Below are positions 22,796 to 30,051 of a DNA stretch of 64,000 bases, piece by piece. The stretch spans positions 151,926 through 215,925 of the forward strand of contig JASBUN010000036.1 of the NCBI GenBank assembly GCA_030147845.1, in the 5' to 3' direction. The notes under the pieces are model-generated. The model was not told the DNA's origin and made no database searches. It saw only the letters and a list, made by a program, of their open reading frames with translations. Each line of letters begins with the position of its first letter. Position 1 is the stretch's first letter. The DNA is from Gammaproteobacteria bacterium (GTDB lineage Bacteria; Pseudomonadota; Gammaproteobacteria; JASBUN01). Made by a program: the position numbers and the translations under genes.

Positions 22796-23917
22796 TTATG
22801 CTGTCGACGAGCGTTGGCGGCGTTCGACCTCGTCGAGCGCATCGGAGTACATCCGCAACACGCGCGCCTTGCGCAGTTGCCGCACCGCCTCGATCGCTTC
22901 CTGACTGTGATCCCGCGCCAATAAATCAAACAGCCACAGCACCTGCGCCGAGGCGGCATCGAGGCCGCCGTTACGATGCTCATTGCGCCGAAAGGTCGGC
23001 GCGATGATACGCACGAGTTGACCCAGCGCGGTCGCGGGCAGTCGCAGCGGCCGCTCGGAGCCCGACAGTACGCCGACGGTGAAGTCCAGTAACGGCAAGG
23101 TCTTTTCGCGCCACCGGCCGGCATAGTCGGCAAGCCGGGCGGCGAATTCTTCAGGCGCCAACAAAAACGCCGTGGCCAACCAATACACGCGCTTTTTCAC
23201 CGCCATATCGGTATTGGACGCCAACGCCGTGCGCGCCTGATTGAGCAAATCCTCGTGCTCGAGCTGGCACAAGGCAGCTTCCAGCAATCGACGCTGCACG
23301 GCCGGATTGCAGCTAGTCCATTGTCGCAACAACATCGGCAACACGCGCGACAACACCGGTACGGCAAAATCCGCGGTCAGCATATAACCCAAGCCCGGCA
23401 GATAGTCGGTGGATTCCGTCAGCATTTCGCGCCAAAGCTCGATGAAAGCGTCGGCGGCGATATCGGCACGCTCGCTGATGATCCGCGCCGCCCACCGATC
23501 GCGCCGGTTGGGCGTATTGGCGAAATGCAGGCACAACGCCGACGATAAAGTGCGCGCCGGCAGCGCCAGCACATCGTCGGCCGCGCCGGAACAGTAGTGA
23601 TCGATACCGGCCAGCACGACATAACCGACCGCATGCAGTTGATTATCGCGCAGCGCACGCCCGATCTCGGCCGGGGTCGGCAGATCCGGGCGGTACAGCG
23701 TAGCGACAAAACCTTGCAGTAGCGCGTCGGCGATTGGCGCAGCCGCAAGCAGGCGCACACGCTCGACCGGCTCCAACTGCTCATCGATCTCCAAAAACAT
23801 GCCAAGATACGCTTTGGCGAATGGCTCGAGCGTGTCGGCCGACTGGCCCCGTCGCAACTCATCGAGGCGGCCGGCCAACGCTGTGCCGGTCTTAGAACGG
23901 GTTGCGTCGAAGTCCAC
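22796..23917 (-). CDS. helical-repeat protein, possible STAND/NACHT remnant
   Basis: A 373-residue, all-helical, Leu/Arg/Ala-rich soluble protein. The frame opens at 24,103, but its first 60 residues look non-coding (four Cys, broken pattern) and contain a strong terminator, so I begin at GTG 23,917, before DFDATRSKTGTALAGRL. The C-terminal 140 residues (VYWLATAFLLAPEEFAARL, then LVRIIAPTFRR and ARDHSQEAIEAVRQLRKARV) recall the end of large NACHT/STAND-type proteins, where such repeat helices follow the NTPase. No Walker motif is present, so it is either a stand-alone repeat protein or the leftover C-terminus of a larger gene. That likeness is from memory, not a search. Convergent with the binding-protein gene. 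Confidence 0.5.
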   Translation of the reverse strand: MDFDATRSKTGTALAGRLDELRRGQSADTLEPFAKAYLGMFLEIDEQLEPVERVRLLAAAPIADALLQGFVATLYRPDLPTPAEIGRALRDNQLHAVGYVVLAGIDHYCSGAADDVLALPARTLSSALCLHFANTPNRRDRWAARIISERADIAADAFIELWREMLTESTDYLPGLGYMLTADFAVPVLSRVLPMLLRQWTSCNPAVQRRLLEAALCQLEHEDLLNQARTALASNTDMAVKKRVYWLATAFLLAPEEFAARLADYAGRWREKTLPLLDFTVGVLSGSERPLRLPATALGQLVRIIAPTFRRNEHRNGGLDAASAQVLWLFDLLARDHSQEAIEAVRQLRKARVLRMYSDALDEVERRQRSSTA

Positions 23918-23955
23918 GATACTGACCTTGTGCGTGGCGGCGCGGTGGCGCCCAG

Positions 23956-23979
23956 AAAAAAACGGGGCGCAAGGCCCCG
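23956..23979 (-). terminator. rho-independent terminator with no obvious gene
   Basis: On the - strand CGGGGC, five-base loop, GCCCCG, then seven T residues: a textbook intrinsic terminator. No - strand gene lies upstream between it and about 24,500, so it ends either a small RNA or a leader of the helical-repeat gene. Confidence 0.75.
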
Positions 23980-24064
23980 CTTCGGTCGGCCCAAGCGTAC
24001 ACAGTTTGGCGTCGACCTTGCAAACCAGGCTCTCGTAGACCCCACCTCCAGCACGCGACCATCG
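23956..24064 (-). ncRNA. candidate small RNA or attenuating leader
   Basis: Inferred from three elements on the - strand: a -10-like CATAAT (24,076 to 24,071), a hairpin in which GGTCG and CCAA pair with TTGG and CGACC (24,017 down to 23,984), and the terminator at 23,979 to 23,956. The RNA would be about 109 bases. The -35 region is poor. It could be a stand-alone RNA or regulate the helical-repeat gene by attenuation. Confidence 0.3.
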
Positions 24065-24337
24065 CAAACGATTATGGACACAACCCGAATTATGGTTTGC
24101 CACCCGCGCCTGGCTAGTCGATGCTTTTTAATGAGTTGCGCGTAAAGCAAGACAACACCACTTCGGCCGAACTGGCGCTTAAATCGGCCGCTGCCGTCGG
24201 GTCATGGCGGTGATTACCGGTGCAGAAATCGGCATGTGACGCGCGACCACGACCCGACCGGCTGTTGCATGGACTGCGCAAACGGGCTCGGTAAGCACAC
24301 CCGGTTCGCTCGGCGCAGATTATGTACGTGATGCCCA

Positions 24338-24485
24338 CTAGCGGGTTGTTGAAAAAGTCTCCGGTGGATGCCAGACAAGGCGGAAAACGGCGAGAAAGCG
24401 CAGTTTACACGTCAGTAAATGAGCATTTTGAGCCGTTTTTCAACGCCGCATGGCGCCGCCCGAGGGTTTTTCAACAACCCGCTAG
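24338..24485. mobile_element. 148-bp MITE-like element, copy 1
   Basis: Perfect 19-base terminal inverted repeats: CTAGCGGGTTGTTGAAAAA at 24,338-24,356 and its complement at 24,467-24,485. The inside is non-coding, with further partial inverted pairs such as AAACGGC and GCCGTTT. It has no transposase and shares its ends and core with copy 2 at 28,231. It looks like a non-autonomous element moved by an unlinked transposase. It lies directly before soxA and may carry or end transcription there. Confidence 0.8.
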
Positions 24486-24515
24486 AGGTCACGACCGCAT
24501 AAGAGGGGAATTGAC

Positions 24516-25373
24516 ATGAATACACTAGTATTATCGGCGACGCTGGTGGCAATATCGCTTGCGCCATCGCTTGCGTCCGCAACACCTGAAGGCGATCTAG
24601 CCGCATTCAGATCGTACTTCAAGCAGCGGTTTCCCACCGTCCCGTTCAACGATTACGTCAATGGTGTCTACGCACTGGATAAAGATCGGCGTGCTGCCTG
24701 GGAGGAGTTCGAATCGTTTTCGCCACCCTACGAGGATGCCGTGGCACTCGGTAAAAAGCTATTCCACACACCGTTTGCCAACGGTAAGACCTATGCCAGT
24801 TGTTTTCACGGCAACCGCGGTGTTCGCCAGAACTATCCGCACTTTGACGCCGGCAGCGGCAAGGTCATCACACTGGAAGGCGCAATCAATGCCTGTCGTA
24901 GCAGCAACGGTGAACAGCCTCTAGGGTGGAAAAAGGGCGAAATCGCGGCCCTTTCAGCCTATATGGGCTTCATCTCGCGCGGCAAAAAGATCCATGTAGT
25001 GGTGCCGAATGACGAACGCGCGCTGGCTGCATACGAGCGCGGCAAACACCACTTTTACGCCAAACGAGGACAACTCAATTTTTCTTGCGCTGATTGCCAT
25101 GTCTACAACGCCGGCAACCATATTCGCGCCGATCTACTCAGCCCGGCGTTGGGTCAAGTCACGCACTTTCCCGTGTGGCGCAAGAAATGGGCGGCCGGTG
25201 ATTCCTCCACCACCGGCGGCCTCGGCACATTGCACCGGCGTTATGAAGGCTGTAACAAGCAGGTGCGGGCTACGCCGTTCAAAGCACAATCGGACGAGTA
25301 CGTGTCATTGGAATACTTTCATACCTACATGAGCAACGGACTGAAGGTCAACGCACCCGGCCTGCGCCAGTAG
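24516..25373 (+). CDS. soxA: SoxA, c-type cytochrome of the Sox thiosulfate system
   Basis: A 285-residue periplasmic cytochrome c, SoxA, which with SoxX joins thiosulfate to the SoxYZ carrier. Signal peptide to about residue 22. One heme site, CADCH, at residue 191, and RRYEGCNKQVRA near 241-252, whose Cys carries the active-site persulfide in SoxA. The place of the first heme of diheme SoxA reads ASCFHGNRG at residue 96, not CxxCH, so this is a monoheme form. AGAGGGGAA precedes the ATG. No soxX, Y, Z or B is adjacent, so partners must be elsewhere or this copy is orphaned. A MITE-like element ends 30 bases upstream. Confidence 0.9.
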   Translation: MNTLVLSATLVAISLAPSLASATPEGDLAAFRSYFKQRFPTVPFNDYVNGVYALDKDRRAAWEEFESFSPPYEDAVALGKKLFHTPFANGKTYASCFHGNRGVRQNYPHFDAGSGKVITLEGAINACRSSNGEQPLGWKKGEIAALSAYMGFISRGKKIHVVVPNDERALAAYERGKHHFYAKRGQLNFSCADCHVYNAGNHIRADLLSPALGQVTHFPVWRKKWAAGDSSTTGGLGTLHRRYEGCNKQVRATPFKAQSDEYVSLEYFHTYMSNGLKVNAPGLRQ

Positions 25374-25396
25374 CTCAGAGCACCAGCCGCAAAGCC

Positions 25397-25420
25397 GGCC
25401 GGGACCGACAGGTTCCGGCC
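25397..25420 (+). terminator. hairpin after soxA
   Basis: GGCCGGGACC and GGTTCCGGCC (25,397-25,406 and 25,411-25,420) form a ten-pair stem with one G-T pair and a four-base loop, 23 bases after the soxA stop. No U-run follows, so termination is likely but not certain. Confidence 0.45.
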
Positions 25421-25585
25421 GCGCCCGGCGCGGTCGTCGGTGTTCCCATGATCGCCCGTTGGCTCCCAGGCACCGACGTCGAGCGCGGTCGAGTCGACCC
25501 CCGCGTTAGCCGCGTGCAAGCCGGCGCGCGATAGGCAACAATACCCAGGTCACAGCGCCGTCATCACACAACAAAGGGGGGTATT

Positions 25586-26014
25586 GTGCCTACCAAGAAT
25601 TATGCGTTACTCGCCGGCGCGCTTGGCATGCTGTTTATCATGCCGGCCACGGATGCTGCACCGAACGTCAAACCCGGCCTATGGGAGGTCACCGTCAACA
25701 CACAAATGCCAGGCATGCCGGTCACCATCCCACCGATGAAACATCGCTACTGTGTACGCAAGGAGGATCTGGTGCCGAAGACCCAGCAGCGCGGCAAGGA
25801 GTGCAAAGTACTGGATAAGAAAGTAACCGGCAACACCGTGACCTGGCGCGTCGAATGCAAGGGCACAGGCATGAACAGCGATGGCTCGGGATCGATCAGC
25901 TATGCGGGTGACACTTACCACGGACAAATGAAGATGAACATGCAGGACGTTGCCAGCGGTCCCATGCAGATCACGCAGACACTCGCCGGCCGTCGCGTTG
26001 GTAAATGCAAATAG
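25586..26014 (+). CDS. exported DUF3617 protein
   Basis: A 142-residue secreted protein of the DUF3617 family. A signal peptide covers about residues 1-24. The mature protein begins NVKPGLWEVTVNTQMPG, the family hallmark (GLWE near the start), and contains four Cys (HRYCVRKEDL, ECKVL, VECKGTG and the last GKCK), likely two disulfides. It starts with GTG at 25,586 behind AAAGGGGGG. Function of the family is unknown; members are periplasmic and common in proteobacteria. It stands alone between soxA and a convergent marC gene. Confidence 0.85.
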   Translation: MPTKNYALLAGALGMLFIMPATDAAPNVKPGLWEVTVNTQMPGMPVTIPPMKHRYCVRKEDLVPKTQQRGKECKVLDKKVTGNTVTWRVECKGTGMNSDGSGSISYAGDTYHGQMKMNMQDVASGPMQITQTLAGRRVGKCK

Positions 26015-26070
26015 GCGGCCGGGGCCGACGCCGCGCAAGACAACGGGTGGCAGTGGCCGGACACCGCATG

Positions 26071-26709
26071 CTAGTGAAATTGATGAATCGCGCCATAGAT
26101 GCCGCCGATAAGCATCTGCGTGCCAATCGCCGCCAGGATCATGCCCATCAATCGCGTGATGACTTTGACCGCATTTTCACCGAAATATTCGACAAAACGC
26201 TGGCCGGCAATAAACAACACATACGATAACAAACACAATACGGCGAACGCGCCAAGCGTAATCAGCAATCCCGCAATACCGCCACTAGCCGAATAGTTCA
26301 TGGCCGTAGTGATGGTGCCTGGCCCGGCCAGAATCGGTACCGCGAGCGGCGAAATGGCGACACTCAACTCCGCTTCGAGACTCTTTTGGGCATCCTCCTC
26401 ACTGGGCGTGTGAACCGGCGACGCCTCGCCCTGCAGCATGTGAAATCCGATCAAGAATAAAATTACACCACCGGTGATTCGCAGTGCCGGCAAGGTGATG
26501 CCGAACACGTCGAAGATCAACTTGCCGGCCACGCAGAATACAAAAATGATCGCAAATGCCAACAAGGTTGAATTACGGGCCACCGCGCGGCGCGCGCCTG
26601 GGTCGTCACCGGCGGTCAAACTGACGAATACCGGCGTATTGGCGATCGGATTCATGATGGCAAAGAAGCCCATAAACACCGTCGCCGCGTGGATGACGAA
26701 TGCGCTCAT
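26071..26709 (-). CDS. MarC-family inner membrane protein
   Basis: A 212-residue integral membrane protein of the MarC (UPF0056) family with six transmembrane segments. Signature sequences are FFAIMNPIANTPVFVSLTAG near residue 15 and the mid-protein SPLAVPILAGPGTITTAM. Transport function is often assumed but not established; the old link to multiple antibiotic resistance has been questioned. The frame opens at 26,730, but ATG at 26,709 (MSAFVIHAATV) is the usual start. Convergent with the DUF3617 gene. Confidence 0.87.
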   Translation of the reverse strand: MSAFVIHAATVFMGFFAIMNPIANTPVFVSLTAGDDPGARRAVARNSTLLAFAIIFVFCVAGKLIFDVFGITLPALRITGGVILFLIGFHMLQGEASPVHTPSEEDAQKSLEAELSVAISPLAVPILAGPGTITTAMNYSASGGIAGLLITLGAFAVLCLLSYVLFIAGQRFVEYFGENAVKVITRLMGMILAAIGTQMLIGGIYGAIHQFH

Positions 26710-27228
26710 GCGAACGTCATCGCGCCGCACCAGCGCGCACCACTGCGATCGACGACAAGCGCCTCTGTTCGGCGTAATCGCGCGGTCGTGTGCGCGCCCC
26801 GTATAAACTTAGACACTCGTACTTCCCCCTAAAACACGGTCGTGAACCGGCACGGCATCTCCACCTGGCGGTATCATAACCGCAGTAGGCCGCGTGTACA
26901 GGGCAGTGACGACGTTACGCCAACCGCGCAGCGCCATCGCGCGCCGACCCGGAGGGCGCCGCAGCATGCCCGCAGCCGGCAAGAAACGGGCCGGAGCGCA
27001 GTCGCCGCGAGGGCACTCGCGTCAATTTCATCGACCGGATTCCCCGTCGAGCCTAAGGGATATATAGTACCCGTAGGGCCACGCCGGTTACCGGCCGCTG
27101 CCCGCTCTCGACTCATCCGATGGCATCTTTTCCGCAGTCAGTGCAGGCGCTGCACTGGAGAACCGCCGTCTTGGAGAGTATTACCGTGCCAAGGACGATA
27201 CCCCCAATATAGTCAGTAGGAGATTGCC
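26710..27228. other. 519-bp intergenic region, no gene seen
   Basis: Open frames here are short and overlap both strands without ribosome sites, so I see no gene. It should carry the promoters of the divergent marC and DsrE-type genes. A GC-rich part around 26,930-27,050 shows no strong hairpin. Confidence 0.5.
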
Positions 27229-27810
27229 ATGCGAACCAACCATAGATCGTATACCGCCCTCGGCCTGATGCTCTTGCTGACCGGCGCGAGCGCACTGGCG
27301 GCGTCAAACAACAATGCGCCATACGGCTCGGCGACCTTTTCCAGTTACGGCGATATCGATTCACTGAAACAGCTCAAGGTCGTCTGGGACTGGTCGTTCA
27401 AAGATCCGAAGGAGGTCGCCATCTCCATGAACTTTCTCGCCGCGCTGCTACGCGCCACCAACGACTTCGGTCCCAAGGAAGTGGAACCGATCAAGGTTGT
27501 GGTGGTCTCTCACGGCCCGGAGGTAGTGGTTTGGGCGAAGAAAAATTACGCAAAATACAAAGCTATCGTCGACAGGGCGGCGAGCTTTGCCCAACAAGGT
27601 GTACGTTTTGAAATCTGCCGCAACGACGCCGCCGCGCTCGGCTTCAAGCCGGGCGATCTGCACGGCTTTGTGCATGTCATACCGGCGGGCCCCTATGCAC
27701 TGGCGTATTGGCAGAACAAGGGCTACGCCTATATTGCCGGTGGCAGCAGCGACGCCATAAAGCCGGTAACCAAATACAACAAACACGACCTCGGTCATTC
27801 GAAAAAATAG
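27229..27810 (+). CDS. exported DsrE-fold protein, copy 1
   Basis: A 193-residue protein with a signal peptide (MRTNHRSYTALGLMLLLTGA, cleavage near residue 25) and a DsrE/DsrF-like domain: KVVWDWSFKDPKEVAISMNFL, VEPIKVVVVSHGPEVVVW and a single Cys at FEICRNDAAALG. DsrE-family proteins move sulfur through a conserved Cys in the cytoplasm; an exported form is less usual and may handle periplasmic sulfur species or another ligand. A weak AGGAG precedes ATG 27,229. A strong double hairpin follows. A second exported DsrE-fold protein is at 43,553. Family assignment is good, function is inferred. Confidence 0.75.
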   Translation: MRTNHRSYTALGLMLLLTGASALAASNNNAPYGSATFSSYGDIDSLKQLKVVWDWSFKDPKEVAISMNFLAALLRATNDFGPKEVEPIKVVVVSHGPEVVVWAKKNYAKYKAIVDRAASFAQQGVRFEICRNDAAALGFKPGDLHGFVHVIPAGPYALAYWQNKGYAYIAGGSSDAIKPVTKYNKHDLGHSKK

Positions 27811-27816
27811 CCTCAA

Positions 27817-27888
27817 CCGCCGGCAAACGATTTGCCGGCGGCGTGCATGAGCCGGCTCCGATATCGCTTCGGGCCGGCTCATGCACGC
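27817..27888 (+). terminator. two consecutive perfect hairpins after the DsrE gene
   Basis: First, CCGCCGGCAAA pairs exactly with TTTGCCGGCGG over a three-base loop (27,817-27,841). Second, GCGTGCATGAGCCGGC pairs exactly with GCCGGCTCATGCACGC (27,841-27,856 and 27,873-27,888), followed by GTTTTA. Together they should end the upstream transcript and could also stabilise its 3' end. Confidence 0.7.
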
Positions 27889-28230
27889 GTTTTACATCAC
27901 ACCACGAGACCTGTCGGCCATTCACCCCGTAAACGGCGAAGGTCGGCGCCAAACGCTTGCGCGTAGCTGCGTCTGACATCCGCCGTAATTCGATATGTGC
28001 GTGACGGCGACCCACACCGGCGCGCGCGCACCGCAGGCAGCGCGATCGCGGCGACGAAAATGCCTATTGCGAGGAATGCGCGTATAGGTTACAACCGCAC
28101 GATCGGCGCCACTGCGAACCATGACTAAATCGTTGGCATGCCCGTGCCGCTGCACTTCTCCCTGGAGGTCGGCGCTGCCCAAGGCACGTAAGCCGTGTTA
28201 TGGTGTATGCAGCCCAGAAGTTTTTCGGAC

Positions 28231-28379
28231 TTAGCGGGTTGTTGAAAAGGTCTTCAATGGATGCCACACGAGGCGGAGAACGGCGAAACGGTGCCGATTT
28301 CACATCGGTAAATGAACGCTTTGAGCCGTTCCCCAACACCGCATGGCGCCGTCGCACAAGGGTTTTTCAACAGCCTGCC
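28231..28379. mobile_element. MITE-like element, copy 2 (degenerate)
   Basis: It aligns with the element at 24,338 along its whole length: left end TTAGCGGGTTGTTGAAAA, shared core GGATGCCA followed by AGGCGGA, a shared TTTGAGCCGTT, and right end GGGTTTTTCAACAGCC. Both the internal part and the right end have changed bases, so it is the older copy. No coding capacity. It sits between the DsrE gene and the ParA-like gene. The rest of the 27,889-28,565 gap shows no gene. Confidence 0.8.
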
Positions 28380-28565
28380 CGGCCTGATCCACTGCGGAGA
28401 AGCCATATTGACCGAATGTGTTCGATCCTTCTCGCCAAATAGCGACGGTTATTCTTCCCGGACGATCGAATATTTCGCCTCAAACTCGCTTTCCCTCGCT
28501 ACGATCGCCTAAGTCCGACAGGCCCCTACTAACCCAAGAAATACGCAGTCCGCGCCCGAGGCGCT

Positions 28566-29303
28566 ATGATTGAAACTCATCACGATACTCACGTAGATGC
28601 CATGACGGCTACCGGTCCGGTGCGCCGCGTGGTGATCATGAATCCCAAAGGCGGCTGCGGCAAAACGACGGTGGCCACCAACCTCGCGAGCCGCTATGCC
28701 GCGCTCGGTTGCCGCGCGGCGCTGTTCGACTATGACCCACTTGGCGCCAGTATGCGCTGGCTGCGAAACCGTACCGCGCCGCTGGCCGAAATCCACGGCG
28801 TCGCCGCTTTTGCGCGTCCAAGTACGGGCATGACGCGCACATATCAACAACGCATACCCGATGCCATACGCCGGATCGTAGTCGACACCCCGGCCGCGCT
28901 CGAGCGCCAGCAGTTGCTTGATCGAATCGCCAACGCCGACGTCGTCCTCATCCCGGTACTGCCGTCACCAATGGATATGGGCGCCACCGCGGACCTGGTA
29001 CATGACCTCTTGCGTCTGGGCAAAGTCCAGACACGGCACGTGCATATTGGCATGATCGCCAATCGTGTACGCACCAATACGGCCGCGTGGCAAGACCTGA
29101 AACGCTACCTGCACACGCTCGATATCCCACTCGCCACCACGGTACGGGATTCCCAGCATTACGTTACCGCCGCCCACCAAGGCAAGGGCGTGCATGAGCT
29201 TGCCCTGCAACGCGGCGGCGAGCGGGAATGCTGGAACGAGTTGATAGACTGGGTCGAGGCGGCAGTGGCCAAACTGGAGTCGGCCGAGTCGTCGCACGGT
29301 TGA
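28566..29303 (+). CDS. ParA/MinD-like ATPase
   Basis: A 245-residue P-loop ATPase of the ParA family. The deviant Walker A motif KGGCGKTT lies near residues 28-35 with its signature Lys, followed by FDYDPLGASMRW (Walker A' equivalent; DxDP is usual) and IVVDTPAAL (Walker B/switch). There is no ParB partner or parS-like site nearby, so it is an orphan ParA of the kind that positions protein cargo rather than chromosomes. ATG at 28,566 behind CGAGG, or ATG at 28,602. The DedA gene follows about 70 bases downstream, so the two may be co-transcribed. Confidence 0.87.
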   Translation: MIETHHDTHVDAMTATGPVRRVVIMNPKGGCGKTTVATNLASRYAALGCRAALFDYDPLGASMRWLRNRTAPLAEIHGVAAFARPSTGMTRTYQQRIPDAIRRIVVDTPAALERQQLLDRIANADVVLIPVLPSPMDMGATADLVHDLLRLGKVQTRHVHIGMIANRVRTNTAAWQDLKRYLHTLDIPLATTVRDSQHYVTAAHQGKGVHELALQRGGERECWNELIDWVEAAVAKLESAESSHG

Positions 29304-29373
29304 CTGCGGCAAGACAAGTGCTCCCCGCGCCAGCTACAATAGATAGACCACGTATTTTACACGAGATTCGGGC

Positions 29374-29964
29374 GTGACCCTCGATACGTTTTTATCCACT
29401 TATGGCTACGCGGCCGTCCTGCTAGGCGTGTTCGTTGAGGGCGAGCTGGTGGTGATGACCGCCGGGTTCCTTGCCTATCGCCACATTTTGCAGTTGGATT
29501 GGGTGATCGCCAGCGCCCTGCTCGGCTCCGTGCTCACCTACCAATTCTATTTTTTGCTCGGCCGCACGCAAGGCACCCGATTTCTGCGCAAGCGTCCACA
29601 TTGGCAGGCGCGTATCGCCCGCACGCGGGCGCTGCTGGAACGACACGCCACCATGGTGACACTGGGATATCGCGCCCTGATCGGCTTCCGCACGGTAACG
29701 CCATTCGCGCTCGGCATGACCGACATCAGCCACCGGCGTTTTTTGGTGCTCGACTCCGTGCCGGCCATTGCCTGGGCCGTGACGTTCCCATGGCTCGGCT
29801 ACGCATTAGGCCATCAGATCGAACCCATGCTGGCGCGACTCGGCATAGTGCAGACTTGGTTGGCCTTGGGCGCCGGCCTTGCCGTGGCTCTAACGGTCAT
29901 GGGCGCGGTTTTGATCCGGCGTGCGCGTAGCAAACCTGCACCAAGCCGCGCGCGACCGCGTTGA
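29374..29964 (+). CDS. DedA-family membrane protein
   Basis: A 196-residue inner-membrane protein of the DedA (VTT) family, now linked to lipid flipping and membrane potential homeostasis. Features are VFVEGELVVMTAGFLAYRHI near the N-terminus (the acidic residue of the re-entrant loop), GYRALIGFRTVTPFALGM (arginine-bearing second loop) and two later membrane segments. It starts with GTG at 29,374. The C-terminus is basic and Pro-rich (ARSKPAPSRARPR). Ends about 90 bases before ndh. Likely same transcription unit as the ParA-like gene. Confidence 0.85.
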   Translation: MTLDTFLSTYGYAAVLLGVFVEGELVVMTAGFLAYRHILQLDWVIASALLGSVLTYQFYFLLGRTQGTRFLRKRPHWQARIARTRALLERHATMVTLGYRALIGFRTVTPFALGMTDISHRRFLVLDSVPAIAWAVTFPWLGYALGHQIEPMLARLGIVQTWLALGAGLAVALTVMGAVLIRRARSKPAPSRARPR

Positions 29965-30051
29965 AGACCGCGCGACTGCCGCTCTCGCCATACGCTTCCT
30001 GGCACGCTATGATCGGGCCCGAAATCGAGGCCTCCGGAGACCGGCTCGCGC

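Noticed and set aside
23918..24103. N-terminal extension of the helical-repeat frame
   Set aside because: Contains a strong intrinsic terminator and cysteine-rich residues unlike the rest, so it is probably leader, not protein.
24322..24519. frame through MITE copy 1 (also 28,200-28,442 through copy 2)
   Set aside because: Both arise from the repeat sequence itself, without ribosome sites and with different proteins.
26842..27219. 125-codon + strand frame between marC and DsrE genes
   Set aside because: Arg/Ser-rich, no ribosome site, overlapped by - strand frames; looks like spacer DNA.
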